Shown: positions 30,432-38,882 of the stretch, one piece after another | Position numbering within the stretch: position 1 is the stretch's first letter | Layout: each line of letters opens with the position of its first letter | From: an uncultured Marinoscillum sp. | Lineage (GTDB): Bacteria; Bacteroidota; Bacteroidia; Cytophagales; MED-G16 | Assembly: GCA_902626505.1 (NCBI GenBank) | Contig: CACOFQ010000003.1 | Span: 57,708-121,707 of the forward strand | Reading direction: 5' to 3' | DNA length: 64,000 nucleotides | Program-made: the position numbers and the translations under genes | Notes under the pieces: model-generated | Database searches by the model: none | Told to the model about the DNA's origin: nothing | Seen by the model: only the letters and a program-made list of their open reading frames with translations

Positions 30432-33011
30432 ATGTCTCTGGACTCAAAATATAATCCGCAACTTATAGAAGATAAATGGTATGAAAAATGGCTAAAAGAT
30501 AACTGTTTTTCATCATCACCAAATAAAGAAAAAGAACCATTTACCATAGTAATTCCTCCCCCAAATGTTACTGGAGTTCTCCACATGGGGCATATGCTCA
30601 ATAATTCAATTCAAGATATACTTACTAGGAGAGCAAGGATGCAAGGGAAAGAAGCTTGTTGGGTTCCAGGTACAGATCACGCATCTATTGCTACAGAGGC
30701 GAAGGTTGTTTCAATGCTTAAAGATAAAGGAATAGAGAAATCATCTTTGACAAGAGAGAAATTTTTAGAATATGCATGGGAATGGAAAGAAAAGTACGGT
30801 GGAATAATACTAGATCAACTAAAAAAACTTGGAGCATCATGTGACTGGTCAAGGACAAAGTTTACAATGGATGAAGATCTCTCAAAATCAGTCATAAAAG
30901 TATTTATCGATCTATATGAGAAAGGTCATATATACAGAGGTATTCGTATGGTGAACTGGGATCCAGAGGGTAAAACAGCACTTGCTGATGATGAGGTTAT
31001 TTACAAAGAAGTTGACTCACAGCTTTTTTATATCAAGTATAAAGTGTCAGGAACTGACGACACTCTAACAATTGCAACAACAAGACCTGAAACACTTTTA
31101 GGCGATACTGCTGTCTGTATTAACCCTAATGATGAGAGGTTTAAACACTTACACGGGAAGAAGGCTATTGTACCACTAGTTGATAGAGAGGTTCCAATCA
31201 TTCTTGATGATTATGTGGATATGGAGTTTGGAACAGGTTGTCTTAAAGTGACGCCATCACATGATGAGAATGATTATAAACTTGGTGAAAAACATAAACT
31301 GCAGTCAATAGACATCTTTGATGATGAGGGAAAAGTTAATGAGAAGGGAAAACTTTATGTCGGAGAAGACAGGTTTAAGGTGAGGAAACAAATTTCTAAG
31401 GATCTTGATAAGATTGGTCAGTTAGAAAAGACTGAAAATTACAGAAATAAAGTTGGATTCTCAGAGAGGACAGACGCAGTAGTAGAACCCAAAATATCAA
31501 CACAGTGGTTCTTAAGTATGAAAGAAGTAAAAGTTCCTGCTCTAGATAATGTTATGAATGATAACATCAAATTCCACCCTTCTAAACTAAAAAATATGTA
31601 TAGGGCATGGATGGAAAATATTAATGACTGGTGTATATCTAGACAGTTGTGGTGGGGGCACCAGATTCCAGCGTATTATCTTCCATCAGGTGAGTTTGTT
31701 GTAGCAAATACAAAAGAGGAAGCACTAAAAAAAGCTCAGGAGATTAATAAAAATATATCAATAGATAATCTTACTCAGGATGAGGATGTACTAGATACAT
31801 GGTTCTCAAGTTGGTTATGGCCAATTACTGTATTTGATGGTATCAATGATCCAGATAATGAAGAAATCAATTACTACTATCCTACTTCTGATCTAGTCAC
31901 TGCACCAGAGATCATTTTCTTCTGGGTTGCAAGGATGATTGTGGCAGGATATGAATACAGAGATGACATGCCTTTTAAGAATGTATACTTCACAGGTATA
32001 GTAAGAGATAAACAGAGAAGGAAGATGTCAAAGTCTCTAGGAAACTCTCCAGATCCAATAGAACTTATGAAAAAATATGGAGCAGATGGAGTGAGAGCTG
32101 GTATGCTTTTTAGTGCTCCAGCAGGAAATGACCTCCTTTTCGATGAGAAACTGTGTGAGCAGGGAAGAAACTTTTCAAATAAGCTGTGGAATGCTTTCAG
32201 ACTTATACAAACTCTAGAAATATCAGATAAAGGAAAGGATCAATCTCTTGCAATAGACTGGATTAATTCACGGTTTAATGAAGTTTTAAAGGAAGTTGAA
32301 GATCACTTCTCAAAGTATAGAATTTCAGATGCACTTTTATCTCTATATACATTTATATGGGATGATTTTTGCAGCTGGTACCTAGAAATTATTAAGGATA
32401 ATTCGATATCAAATGAAACGTACAAAGAAACTATATCTATACTAGATAAAACATTAAAGACATTACACCCTTTCATGCCATTTATAACTGAGGAACTATG
32501 GAATCAGATAGATAATGAAAGAGATTACATCATGATTTCTGATTACCCACTTCCAGAGGAATTTGATAAAAATCTAAATAATGATTTTAAGAAAGTTTTT
32601 GAGATGGTTACAGCGCTTCGAAAATTAAAGTCTGATAATAAAATTAAACAAATTGATGTAGTTAATGTGATGGTTAATAAAAAATCAGATTTTGATTTTA
32701 ATAAATATAATAAAATAATTGAGAAGCTATCAAAGACAAAAGATCTTCAAGAAGTCAACGAAATTCCAAGTAATTACCCTACCCTCATCTCCGGCAAGGA
32801 CACTTTATGTCTTGCCATAGAAAAATCTGAAGACTCTAAGGAAGACACACTAAAACAAATTGAGTACTTGGAAGGATTTCTAAAGTCTGTAGATAAGAAG
32901 CTATCTAATAAAAGCTTTGTAGATAACGCCCCTCAAAATGTTGTAGATATTGAGAGAAAGAAGAGAGATGATGCACTTATCAAACTAGAAAATCTTAAGA
33001 AGTCAATCTAA
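30432..33011 (+). CDS. valS: Valyl-tRNA synthetase
   Basis: Class Ia aminoacyl-tRNA synthetase charging tRNA-Val. The HIGH-type motif is PNVTGVLHMGH near residue 50 and KMSKSLGNSPDP lies near 530. The editing domain has TTRPETLLGDTAVCINP, and the C-terminal coiled coil (EYLEGFLKSVDKKLSN) is present. I use the ATG at 30432 (MSLDSKYNPQLIEDKWYEKW, 859 residues) rather than the upstream in-frame TTG at 30426. Confidence 0.96.
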   Translation: MSLDSKYNPQLIEDKWYEKWLKDNCFSSSPNKEKEPFTIVIPPPNVTGVLHMGHMLNNSIQDILTRRARMQGKEACWVPGTDHASIATEAKVVSMLKDKGIEKSSLTREKFLEYAWEWKEKYGGIILDQLKKLGASCDWSRTKFTMDEDLSKSVIKVFIDLYEKGHIYRGIRMVNWDPEGKTALADDEVIYKEVDSQLFYIKYKVSGTDDTLTIATTRPETLLGDTAVCINPNDERFKHLHGKKAIVPLVDREVPIILDDYVDMEFGTGCLKVTPSHDENDYKLGEKHKLQSIDIFDDEGKVNEKGKLYVGEDRFKVRKQISKDLDKIGQLEKTENYRNKVGFSERTDAVVEPKISTQWFLSMKEVKVPALDNVMNDNIKFHPSKLKNMYRAWMENINDWCISRQLWWGHQIPAYYLPSGEFVVANTKEEALKKAQEINKNISIDNLTQDEDVLDTWFSSWLWPITVFDGINDPDNEEINYYYPTSDLVTAPEIIFFWVARMIVAGYEYRDDMPFKNVYFTGIVRDKQRRKMSKSLGNSPDPIELMKKYGADGVRAGMLFSAPAGNDLLFDEKLCEQGRNFSNKLWNAFRLIQTLEISDKGKDQSLAIDWINSRFNEVLKEVEDHFSKYRISDALLSLYTFIWDDFCSWYLEIIKDNSISNETYKETISILDKTLKTLHPFMPFITEELWNQIDNERDYIMISDYPLPEEFDKNLNNDFKKVFEMVTALRKLKSDNKIKQIDVVNVMVNKKSDFDFNKYNKIIEKLSKTKDLQEVNEIPSNYPTLISGKDTLCLAIEKSEDSKEDTLKQIEYLEGFLKSVDKKLSNKSFVDNAPQNVVDIERKKRDDALIKLENLKKSI

Positions 33012-33032
33012 TTTTTATAATATATCTCTAAT

Positions 33033-33446
33033 CTATCTGACTATCTCAAAAGAATGCTTGACCTCAGTATCTTTTCTAATTGAAGAACCTACAGAACAAT
33101 ACTTAGTTAAGGCTAAACTGATAAATCTATCTGCCTCATTGTCCTTTAAATCATTTGAGTAAATTATATACTTGACATTGATTTCTTTATAGTACATCGG
33201 ATGTGTATCGGCTCTCACTCCTGAAGCCTCTGCCTTGATATCTTTAAAGTCTCTTCTCCTCTTCTTAATCATTGACACAACTTCTACTGCTGCACAAGTA
33301 GTGACTGCTGAAAGAAGAAGCTCCATCGGAGATAGATTTTCTTTCTTATCTTTTTGATACATATCAACAATTAGTTCATTACCTGAACTATTTTTCATAG
33401 AGTATTTTTCATCATCTAAGTAGGACATAGAAACCTTTACTTCCAT
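33033..33446 (-). CDS. OsmC-family peroxidase-like protein
   Basis: A 137-residue OsmC/Ohr-fold protein. Both redox cysteines are visible: one in SAVTTCAAVEVVSM and the second in LTKYCSVGSSI. MELLLSAVTTCAAVEV is the usual helix motif. Members reduce organic hydroperoxides or act on related sulfur compounds. Single gene, convergent with valS and divergent from the DUF5777 gene. Confidence 0.9.
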   Translation of the reverse strand: MEVKVSMSYLDDEKYSMKNSSGNELIVDMYQKDKKENLSPMELLLSAVTTCAAVEVVSMIKKRRRDFKDIKAEASGVRADTHPMYYKEINVKYIIYSNDLKDNEADRFISLALTKYCSVGSSIRKDTEVKHSFEIVR

Positions 33447-33487
33447 ATGAGGGTATTAATAGTTAACTTCATAGTAAATATATATAG

Positions 33488-34381
33488 ATGAAATCATTTT
33501 TATTTATTTTTCTTTCTATCATTTCATTAGAATTGATAGGTCAAAATTCACTCGATGATCTAATTGGTACAACCACGCTACCCAACAAACCAATATCAAC
33601 AACATTTAGCTCGACAAGAATAGTAACAGGTCATTCAGTAGAAATGATCCCTAAAGGAGTACGTGAATTTAGAATTTCTCATAGATTTGGAACGATCCAA
33701 GAAGGTTTCTACGATATATTTGGTCTTGATCAAGCTAAAATAAGATTAGGCTACGATATTGGCATTAGTGATAAACTAATGGTTGGATTTGGAAGAAATT
33801 CTCATAAGAAAGTATATGATGTTTTTGCTAGATACTCATTCTTAAATCAGACTATTGATAACTCAGTTCCATTAACATTTCAATATCTTTTTGCTTCCTC
33901 TATCGAAACACTCCGATACGGTGTAAAAATTCCTTTTATGCAGAGGTTTGCTCAGATTAATCAACTTCTTATTGCAAAAAAAATTAATAAGTTTTCATTC
34001 CAATTAATGCCCAGCCTAATGATTCATGAGTATGACAACTACGATAAAAATACTTTTGCTGGCATTGGTGGGGCAGTAAGATATTTGTTAGGGAAGAGAG
34101 TAGCATTGAATATTGAGTACTTTGCTAGACTAAAACATCAAGATAATGGGTCACAGGATTTTGATAGGATTTTTAATCAGAACTATAACTCACTTGGTAT
34201 AGGTATAGATATCGAGGCTGGAGGACATGTCTTCCAATTCCATTTCTCAAATACTAATACCATGAATGAGCAGGCATTTATGTTTGAGACCAATAAAACT
34301 TGGGAGAAAGGAGAAATCTGTTTTGGTTTTAATATCCTCAGAGAGTTTTCTAGTAATAAAAAATCGAAAAAAGAATGGTAA
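33488..34381 (+). CDS. DUF5777-family outer-membrane beta-barrel protein
   Basis: A 297-residue exported protein: signal peptide MKSFLFIFLSIISLELIGQ, then TFSSTRIVTGHSVEMIPKGVREFRISHRFGTI, the DUF5777 hallmark. Amphipathic strands follow through to the C-terminus. The function is unknown; members commonly sit beside YceI-family genes, as here. Its stop overlaps the yceI-like start by 7 nt, the first of four coupled genes up to 36606. Confidence 0.85.
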   Translation: MKSFLFIFLSIISLELIGQNSLDDLIGTTTLPNKPISTTFSSTRIVTGHSVEMIPKGVREFRISHRFGTIQEGFYDIFGLDQAKIRLGYDIGISDKLMVGFGRNSHKKVYDVFARYSFLNQTIDNSVPLTFQYLFASSIETLRYGVKIPFMQRFAQINQLLIAKKINKFSFQLMPSLMIHEYDNYDKNTFAGIGGAVRYLLGKRVALNIEYFARLKHQDNGSQDFDRIFNQNYNSLGIGIDIEAGGHVFQFHFSNTNTMNEQAFMFETNKTWEKGEICFGFNILREFSSNKKSKKEW

Positions 34382-34878
34382 TTTTAATTTACATAATATC
34401 ATTTCTAAGTGTAAATGAAGATAAAAGATTTATTATCGAAAATTCTAATATAGAATTTTATTCGAAAGCACTACTTGAGGATATTCAAGCAAAAAATACT
34501 GAGTCTATAGGTGCTATTGATATAGAATCTGGTGAGTTTGTTATAAAAATACCAGTTTCATCATTTGAATTCCCAAATAAGCTAATGCAGAAACATTTTA
34601 ATGACAGCTACCTAGAAACTGATAAGTATCCCGAATGCATATTTAGAGGAACTATCAACAATCAAAATGCCTCTGGTGAGATAACTTTGCACGGCGTTAC
34701 AAAAAAAATTGATATTCCAATTTCATTACAAGAGATTGATGGAAAAATAAATATCAATACAAATTTTAAAATAATTTTGAAAGATCATAAGATTAAAATA
34801 CCAAGACTTTTATTTCAAAATATAGCTGAAGAGATTGAAATAAAAGTAACTTCAACTTTTACAAGATATGTAGAATAA
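34375..34878 (+). CDS. YceI-family protein
   Basis: A 167-residue protein with a short hydrophobic N-terminus (MVILIYIISFLSV, likely a signal peptide) and the YceI lipocalin-like fold pattern. IGAIDIESGEFVIKIPVSSFEF is followed by MQKHFNDSYLETDKYPECIFRG and GEITLHGVTKKIDIPIS. Characterised YceI relatives bind long isoprenoid lipids such as polyprenyl chains. The start ATG overlaps the DUF5777 stop and its stop overlaps the next ATG (TAATG), so it is translationally coupled on both sides. Confidence 0.88.
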   Translation: MVILIYIISFLSVNEDKRFIIENSNIEFYSKALLEDIQAKNTESIGAIDIESGEFVIKIPVSSFEFPNKLMQKHFNDSYLETDKYPECIFRGTINNQNASGEITLHGVTKKIDIPISLQEIDGKININTNFKIILKDHKIKIPRLLFQNIAEEIEIKVTSTFTRYVE

Positions 34879-35861
34879 TGAAAATCGGAGTAACTGGCGC
34901 ATCTGGGATGGTGGGGATAAATGTGTGTAAAGAAGTAATAAATAATGGGGATAAACTAAATATATTAATAAGAGAAGATGTTAGCTACTTTAATAATCTT
35001 TCATGTAAGAAATTTTATGGAGACCTAAATGATATTGATATCTTAGAAAAATTTTGTGAGAGGTGTGATGTGATTATACACTCTGCGGCTATGATATCTA
35101 TAGGATTTGACGCATACGATAGAGTATATAATGTCAACTTCGTAGGAACAAAAAATCTCTTAGATGCTTCAATTAATAAAAAAGTAAAAAAATTTATTTT
35201 CATAAGCACGGTAAATGCATATAATAAAAAACCTACTGATAAAATCTTCAATGAGACAAGAGATCTTGTGAAAAAAGGGAATGCTTATGATATGACCAAA
35301 GCTCTTGCACAACAACTTGTTATTTCTACAAAAGGAATTGAAACGGTTTCTATTAATCCGACATCGGTTCTTGGAAAAAATGATTATAAACCATCAAGAC
35401 TTGGCAAAATAGTAAAAGCTGTTTACTCAGGAAAACTTCCTTTCCTTGTTGATGGTGGACTAGACATAATTGATGTCGAAGATTTATCTAAAGCTATTTA
35501 TAGCTCAATTAGTAAGGGGAAAGATGGAGAATCCTACCTTATTTCAGGAAAATATAGATCTTTCAAAGAGATTTATAAGGTTATAGAAAAGTACCAAGAA
35601 AACAAATCAAGAGTCTTCTTCTTTCCAAGACTGATGGTAGAACTAAGCCTTCCACTCCTATCCCTCTTTCCTATTGGACTACTCAAGAGAGCAGCGGAGG
35701 TAAATGGTAAGTTTTTCCCTGGACTTGAGAATATGACTAAAGAAGCTATTGAAAATATTATTAACTTTCCAAAGCTGATTGATAATTCTAAGGCAAAAAA
35801 GGATTTAGGGCTAAAAATTAGTCCAATTGATAAAACTATTAGAGATACTATATATGAGTAA
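34878..35861 (+). CDS. NAD(P)-dependent extended SDR (epimerase/3-beta-HSD-like)
   Basis: A 327-residue Rossmann enzyme of the extended short-chain dehydrogenase family. The nucleotide-binding motif is GASGMVG at residues 7-13, IHSAAM marks the active-site region, and YDMTKA supplies the catalytic Tyr and Lys. The C-terminal part (FFFPRLMVELSLPLLSLF) has a hydrophobic stretch that could touch the membrane, as in 3-beta-hydroxysteroid dehydrogenase relatives. The substrate cannot be read from sequence. It overlaps the next gene by 8 nt (ATGAGTAA). Confidence 0.85.
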   Translation: MKIGVTGASGMVGINVCKEVINNGDKLNILIREDVSYFNNLSCKKFYGDLNDIDILEKFCERCDVIIHSAAMISIGFDAYDRVYNVNFVGTKNLLDASINKKVKKFIFISTVNAYNKKPTDKIFNETRDLVKKGNAYDMTKALAQQLVISTKGIETVSINPTSVLGKNDYKPSRLGKIVKAVYSGKLPFLVDGGLDIIDVEDLSKAIYSSISKGKDGESYLISGKYRSFKEIYKVIEKYQENKSRVFFFPRLMVELSLPLLSLFPIGLLKRAAEVNGKFFPGLENMTKEAIENIINFPKLIDNSKAKKDLGLKISPIDKTIRDTIYE

Positions 35862-36606
35862 TTATGAAATCTTTGTATACAGTTGGATTGTAATTGGATT
35901 TCTTTCTTTTCCTTTTATATTACGATACGATGCTCCATATGGTAGACATACCTCTAAAAATTGGGGGCCACTTGTAGATAATAAAATTGGGTGGATAGTT
36001 ATGGAACTTCCAGCACTTATTGTTTGTCCACTCATTGTGTTTATAAGTGATAACCCTGTATCTGAAATAACGTATTTCTTTATTTTTTTATGGATTATAC
36101 ACTACTTTAATCGAAGTGTAATCTTTCCACTAAGGATTAGAACTAAAAAGAAAAAGATGCCTCTTCTTATTGCAACCCTTGCATTCTTCTTTAATGTAAT
36201 AAATGGACTAGTTAATGGTATCTTCTTTGGAAATATTAAGTTTGACTATTCAAATTCTTGGCTTTTTTCACCTGAGTTTATAGTAGGTTTTATTGTATTT
36301 ATAACCGGTTTTATAATTAATAACTGGTCTGATTCACATCTTATAAGTCTTAGAAAAAATAATGACAGCGGATATACTATTCCTAAAAAGGGTCTATTTA
36401 AATACATATCATGTCCAAATTTTTTTGGAGAGATAATTGAGTGGTTTGGTTTTGCAGTAATGACATGGAGTGTTGCGGGACTCGCTTTTTTCTTGTGGAC
36501 TTTTTTCAATCTCGTTCCAAGAGCACTATCTCATCATACTTGGTATAAAAAAACTTTCCCAAAATACCCAAAAGAAAGAAAAGCTCTATTTCCTTTCATA
36601 CTCTGA
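35854..36606 (+). CDS. Steroid 5-alpha-reductase-like membrane reductase
   Basis: A 250-residue polytopic membrane protein of the 3-oxo-5-alpha-steroid 4-dehydrogenase (SRD5A) family. Family features are [13 protein letters not shown] near the N-terminus, [23 protein letters not shown], and the C-terminal [21 protein letters not shown]. About six helices are visible. The ATG at 35854 ([15 protein letters not shown]) is preferred to an upstream TTG at 35827. The family reduces C=C bonds in enones using NADPH; substrates include steroids, polyprenols and enoyl lipids. The 3' end overlaps convergent umuC by 11 bp. Confidence 0.85.
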   Translation: MSNYEIFVYSWIVIGFLSFPFILRYDAPYGRHTSKNWGPLVDNKIGWIVMELPALIVCPLIVFISDNPVSEITYFFIFLWIIHYFNRSVIFPLRIRTKKKKMPLLIATLAFFFNVINGLVNGIFFGNIKFDYSNSWLFSPEFIVGFIVFITGFIINNWSDSHLISLRKNNDSGYTIPKKGLFKYISCPNFFGEIIEWFGFAVMTWSVAGLAFFLWTFFNLVPRALSHHTWYKKTFPKYPKERKALFPFIL

Positions 36607-37846
36607 CACTAAGTATGTCTGACCAACGAGTAGTATAACAAGGAGAAAGTCTTTCTTTTCCTATCTTCCATTTATTATTAATACCTGAAGAGCTAAGCTT
36701 GAGAATATCTCTTCCCATATTTCCATTTATTTTATCTAGTGTCTGCATGAGTTTATCTGCCTTCTTCCTATCCTTAGAGTCAAATAGACTTAGCTGTACT
36801 TGATTTCTTGGAATTATTCCTGAAAGTGTAACTCCCGCCTTCTTATATTTATATCCAGATCTATATATTTTTTTAAGACACCCAATGGCAAGCTTAGTAA
36901 TAGTTATAGTATCACTTGTAGCAGTATGAAAATCCAGCGAAAAATATCCTGAATACTGCCTTTCTTTTGGCTTGAATCTATTAGTATACATAAAGACACT
37001 TATCGATCTAGCACATGCCCCCTCACTACGAAGCTTCTCTGAACATCTCGAAGCGAACATACTTATATACTCAGACATTCGAGTGTATTCAGATATTTCT
37101 ATAGAAAAAGATCGAGAGGTACATATACTCTTCTTCATGCTCCTCCCCTCCTCAAGATTAAAATGTGGAATGCACTTAAGCTCTCTAACCATTCTAAGGC
37201 CTACAACATTCATCATCTTTCTTATCCATGACTCATCACATTCAAGTAGGTTCTTAGCAGTGTGGATCCCATATTTCTTAAATTTTATCGCGTATCTCAT
37301 ACCTATACCCCAAATCTCATCAATGGGAAGCCTAGCCAAAATATCTGATATCTCTTTCTTATCATGGAGATAACAAACACCTTCAGGAGATTTTTTGGCA
37401 AGATATCCAGCAACCTTAGAAAGCGTCTTTGTATATGATATACCTATAGATATAGGAACCCCTGTCCATTTCTTCACCTTTCTTCTGAGGTGAACAGCAA
37501 AATTATAAGGATCTTTTATTCCTTGGAAATCTAAAAATGCCTCATCTATCGAGTATATCTCATATGCAGGAATATTTTTTGATACTATGTCAAAAACACG
37601 TTTTGATATATCTCCATAAAGAGCAAAATTTGAAGAGAAAAGTTTTATGTTATGTCTTCTTACAAGGTCTCGCTTCTTAAATATTGGCTCTCCCATCTTA
37701 AGACCTAAAGCCTTTGACTCATTTGAACGAGCTATAACACAGCCATCATTATTCGATAATACTGCGATAGGCTTATTTTCTAAGTGTGGCCTAAACACTC
37801 TCTCACATGAGGCGTAAAAATTATTACAATCTACAAGAGCTATCAT
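36596..37846 (-). CDS. umuC: Y-family DNA polymerase V catalytic subunit UmuC
   Basis: Translesion DNA polymerase, 416 residues. Catalytic residues are in [13 protein letters not shown] (Asp7) and [10 protein letters not shown] (Asp-Glu). [19 protein letters not shown] is the UmuC fingers motif. A beta-clamp-binding pentapeptide QLSLF follows NQV near residue 350. Its ATG overlaps the umuD stop by 4 nt. Expected to be induced by DNA damage through the palindromes upstream of umuD. Confidence 0.95.
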   Translation of the reverse strand: MIALVDCNNFYASCERVFRPHLENKPIAVLSNNDGCVIARSNESKALGLKMGEPIFKKRDLVRRHNIKLFSSNFALYGDISKRVFDIVSKNIPAYEIYSIDEAFLDFQGIKDPYNFAVHLRRKVKKWTGVPISIGISYTKTLSKVAGYLAKKSPEGVCYLHDKKEISDILARLPIDEIWGIGMRYAIKFKKYGIHTAKNLLECDESWIRKMMNVVGLRMVRELKCIPHFNLEEGRSMKKSICTSRSFSIEISEYTRMSEYISMFASRCSEKLRSEGACARSISVFMYTNRFKPKERQYSGYFSLDFHTATSDTITITKLAIGCLKKIYRSGYKYKKAGVTLSGIIPRNQVQLSLFDSKDRKKADKLMQTLDKINGNMGRDILKLSSSGINNKWKIGKERLSPCYTTRWSDILSVRV

Positions 37847-38271
37847 CCAATACTATTAAAAGACCACATTACCTTTCCCCATACATAGGACTCAGAACCC
37901 TCAAAAATCTTAATAGGTTTCATAGACTTATTTTCAGGATATAGAAATACTGAACCGTTAACCGCCCTGTATCTTTTCACAGTAAAGTCTCCATCCACAA
38001 CAGCAAGAATAATATCTCCATTATTAATTTTTTCAGCCCTATCTACTAGAAGAATACTACCATCAAAAATTTTAGCATTTACCATAGACGTTCCGCTAAC
38101 ACGAACAAAAAATGTAGCACTTGGATGCTTGATAAGTTTTTTATCAAGTGAAAGATCAAACTCAAGGAAATCATCAGCTGGAGACGGAAATCCAGCAGGT
38201 ACAGCCTGTGAATAGAACGGTATAGCACTAAGAATATTTGTCTTCTCTAAAGAAGGCTTTGTAGTTTTCAT
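37843..38271 (-). CDS. umuD: UmuD-type self-cleaving S24 peptidase
   Basis: A 142-residue LexA/UmuD-family protein. The cleavage site Ala26-Gly27 is in [11 protein letters not shown], the nucleophile Ser62 in [10 protein letters not shown], and the general base Lys99 in [10 protein letters not shown]. There is no helix-turn-helix, so it is a polymerase accessory subunit, not a repressor. Cleavage, normally triggered by RecA filaments, turns UmuD into UmuD', the partner of UmuC. First gene of umuDC. Confidence 0.94.
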   Translation of the reverse strand: MKTTKPSLEKTNILSAIPFYSQAVPAGFPSPADDFLEFDLSLDKKLIKHPSATFFVRVSGTSMVNAKIFDGSILLVDRAEKINNGDIILAVVDGDFTVKRYRAVNGSVFLYPENKSMKPIKIFEGSESYVWGKVMWSFNSIG

Positions 38272-38307
38272 TTCTAATTTAATTTGAAATTTTAAAAGGA
38301 ATTAAAA

Positions 38308-38346
38308 TTACTAAATTTTTTAGTAAATACTAATTATTTTAGTATT
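38308..38346 (-). promoter_or_regulatory. Two tandem 17-bp palindromes upstream of umuDC (probable SOS operators)
   Basis: The sequence TACTAA-N5-TTAGTA occurs twice, at 38309-38325 and 38328-38344, with centres 19 bp apart. Flanking bases extend each palindrome (TTACTAAA/TTTAGTAA and AATACTAA/TTAGTATT). They lie 37-75 bp upstream of the umuD ATG. A possible -7 element TAATTTTA (minus strand, 38303-38310) abuts the first palindrome, so a bound repressor would cover the promoter. The repressor is not in the window. Confidence 0.75.
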
Positions 38347-38403
38347 AAATGTATCTATTTTTTATTTTTAAGATTCTGGAAATGCAGGAAAAGATTTAAT
38401 CTG

Positions 38404-38478
38404 TCGGGGTGGCAGGATTCGAACCTGCGACCTCCTCGTCCCAAACGAGGCGCGATAACCGGGCTACGCTACACCCCG
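38404..38478 (-). tRNA. tRNA-Pro (TGG)
   Basis: On the minus strand a 7-bp acceptor stem (CGGGGTG with CACCCCG), a D arm, anticodon stem CCTCG/CGAGG with loop TTTGGGA (anticodon TGG) and the T-loop GGTTCGAATCC. The discriminator base is A; CCA is not encoded. 75 nt. Confidence 0.96.
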
Positions 38479-38490
38479 AGATTAAGTGTG

Positions 38491-38522
38491 CAAATTTATA
38501 AAAGAAAATGTTTGTAAAACAA
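38491..38522 (-). promoter_or_regulatory. Promoter of tRNA-Pro
   Basis: On the minus strand TTG (38520-38522), 21 bp, then TAAATTTG (38491-38498), ending 12 nt before the tRNA 5' end. The same 12-nt distance is seen for the other two tRNAs of the window. Confidence 0.7.
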
Positions 38523-38566
38523 GCCTTTGTAAAAAGATTAATAATAGAATTTTTATATATTTAAAT

Positions 38567-38881
38567 ATGAAATTATCGACAACTAATGATATTCCTGGTC
38601 ACTCAGTAGCTGAAACACTTGGTATAGCTAGAGGTAGCACTGTGAGAACAAGAAATGTTGGAAATGACATTCTTGCAGCATTCAAAAACTTAATAGGTGG
38701 TGAAGTAGCTGAATACACAAGACTGCAAGCTGATGCTAGAGAGCAAGCTTTACAGAGAATGATTGAAGACGCAAATAATTTAGGAGCAGATGCTGTAGTA
38801 TGTGTTAGATTTCAGACTTCAGTCATGATGGCTGGAGCATCTGAATTACTAGCATACGGAACAGCGGTCAAGCTTAAATAA
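38567..38881 (+). CDS. YbjQ/UPF0145-family protein
   Basis: A 104-residue protein of the YbjQ (UPF0145, heavy-metal-binding domain) family: TTNDIPGHSVAETLGIARGSTVRTRN, then QALQRMIEDANNLGADAVVCVRF and a C-terminal ELLAYGTAVKLK. These form pentameric ring proteins of unknown role. The frame is open further upstream, but the ATG at 38567 (MKLSTTNDIPGH) fits the family start; the upstream part overlaps the tRNA-Pro promoter region. Confidence 0.88.
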   Translation: MKLSTTNDIPGHSVAETLGIARGSTVRTRNVGNDILAAFKNLIGGEVAEYTRLQADAREQALQRMIEDANNLGADAVVCVRFQTSVMMAGASELLAYGTAVKLK

Positions 38882-38882
38882 A

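Noticed and set aside
36972..37373. Plus-strand open frame inside umuC
   Set aside because: It is fully antisense to a clear umuC with intact motifs and shows no recognisable family.
37843..38271. UmuD-like protein as the repressor of the umuDC palindromes
   Set aside because: The N-terminal 26 residues are too short for a helix-turn-helix; only the S24 peptidase domain is present.
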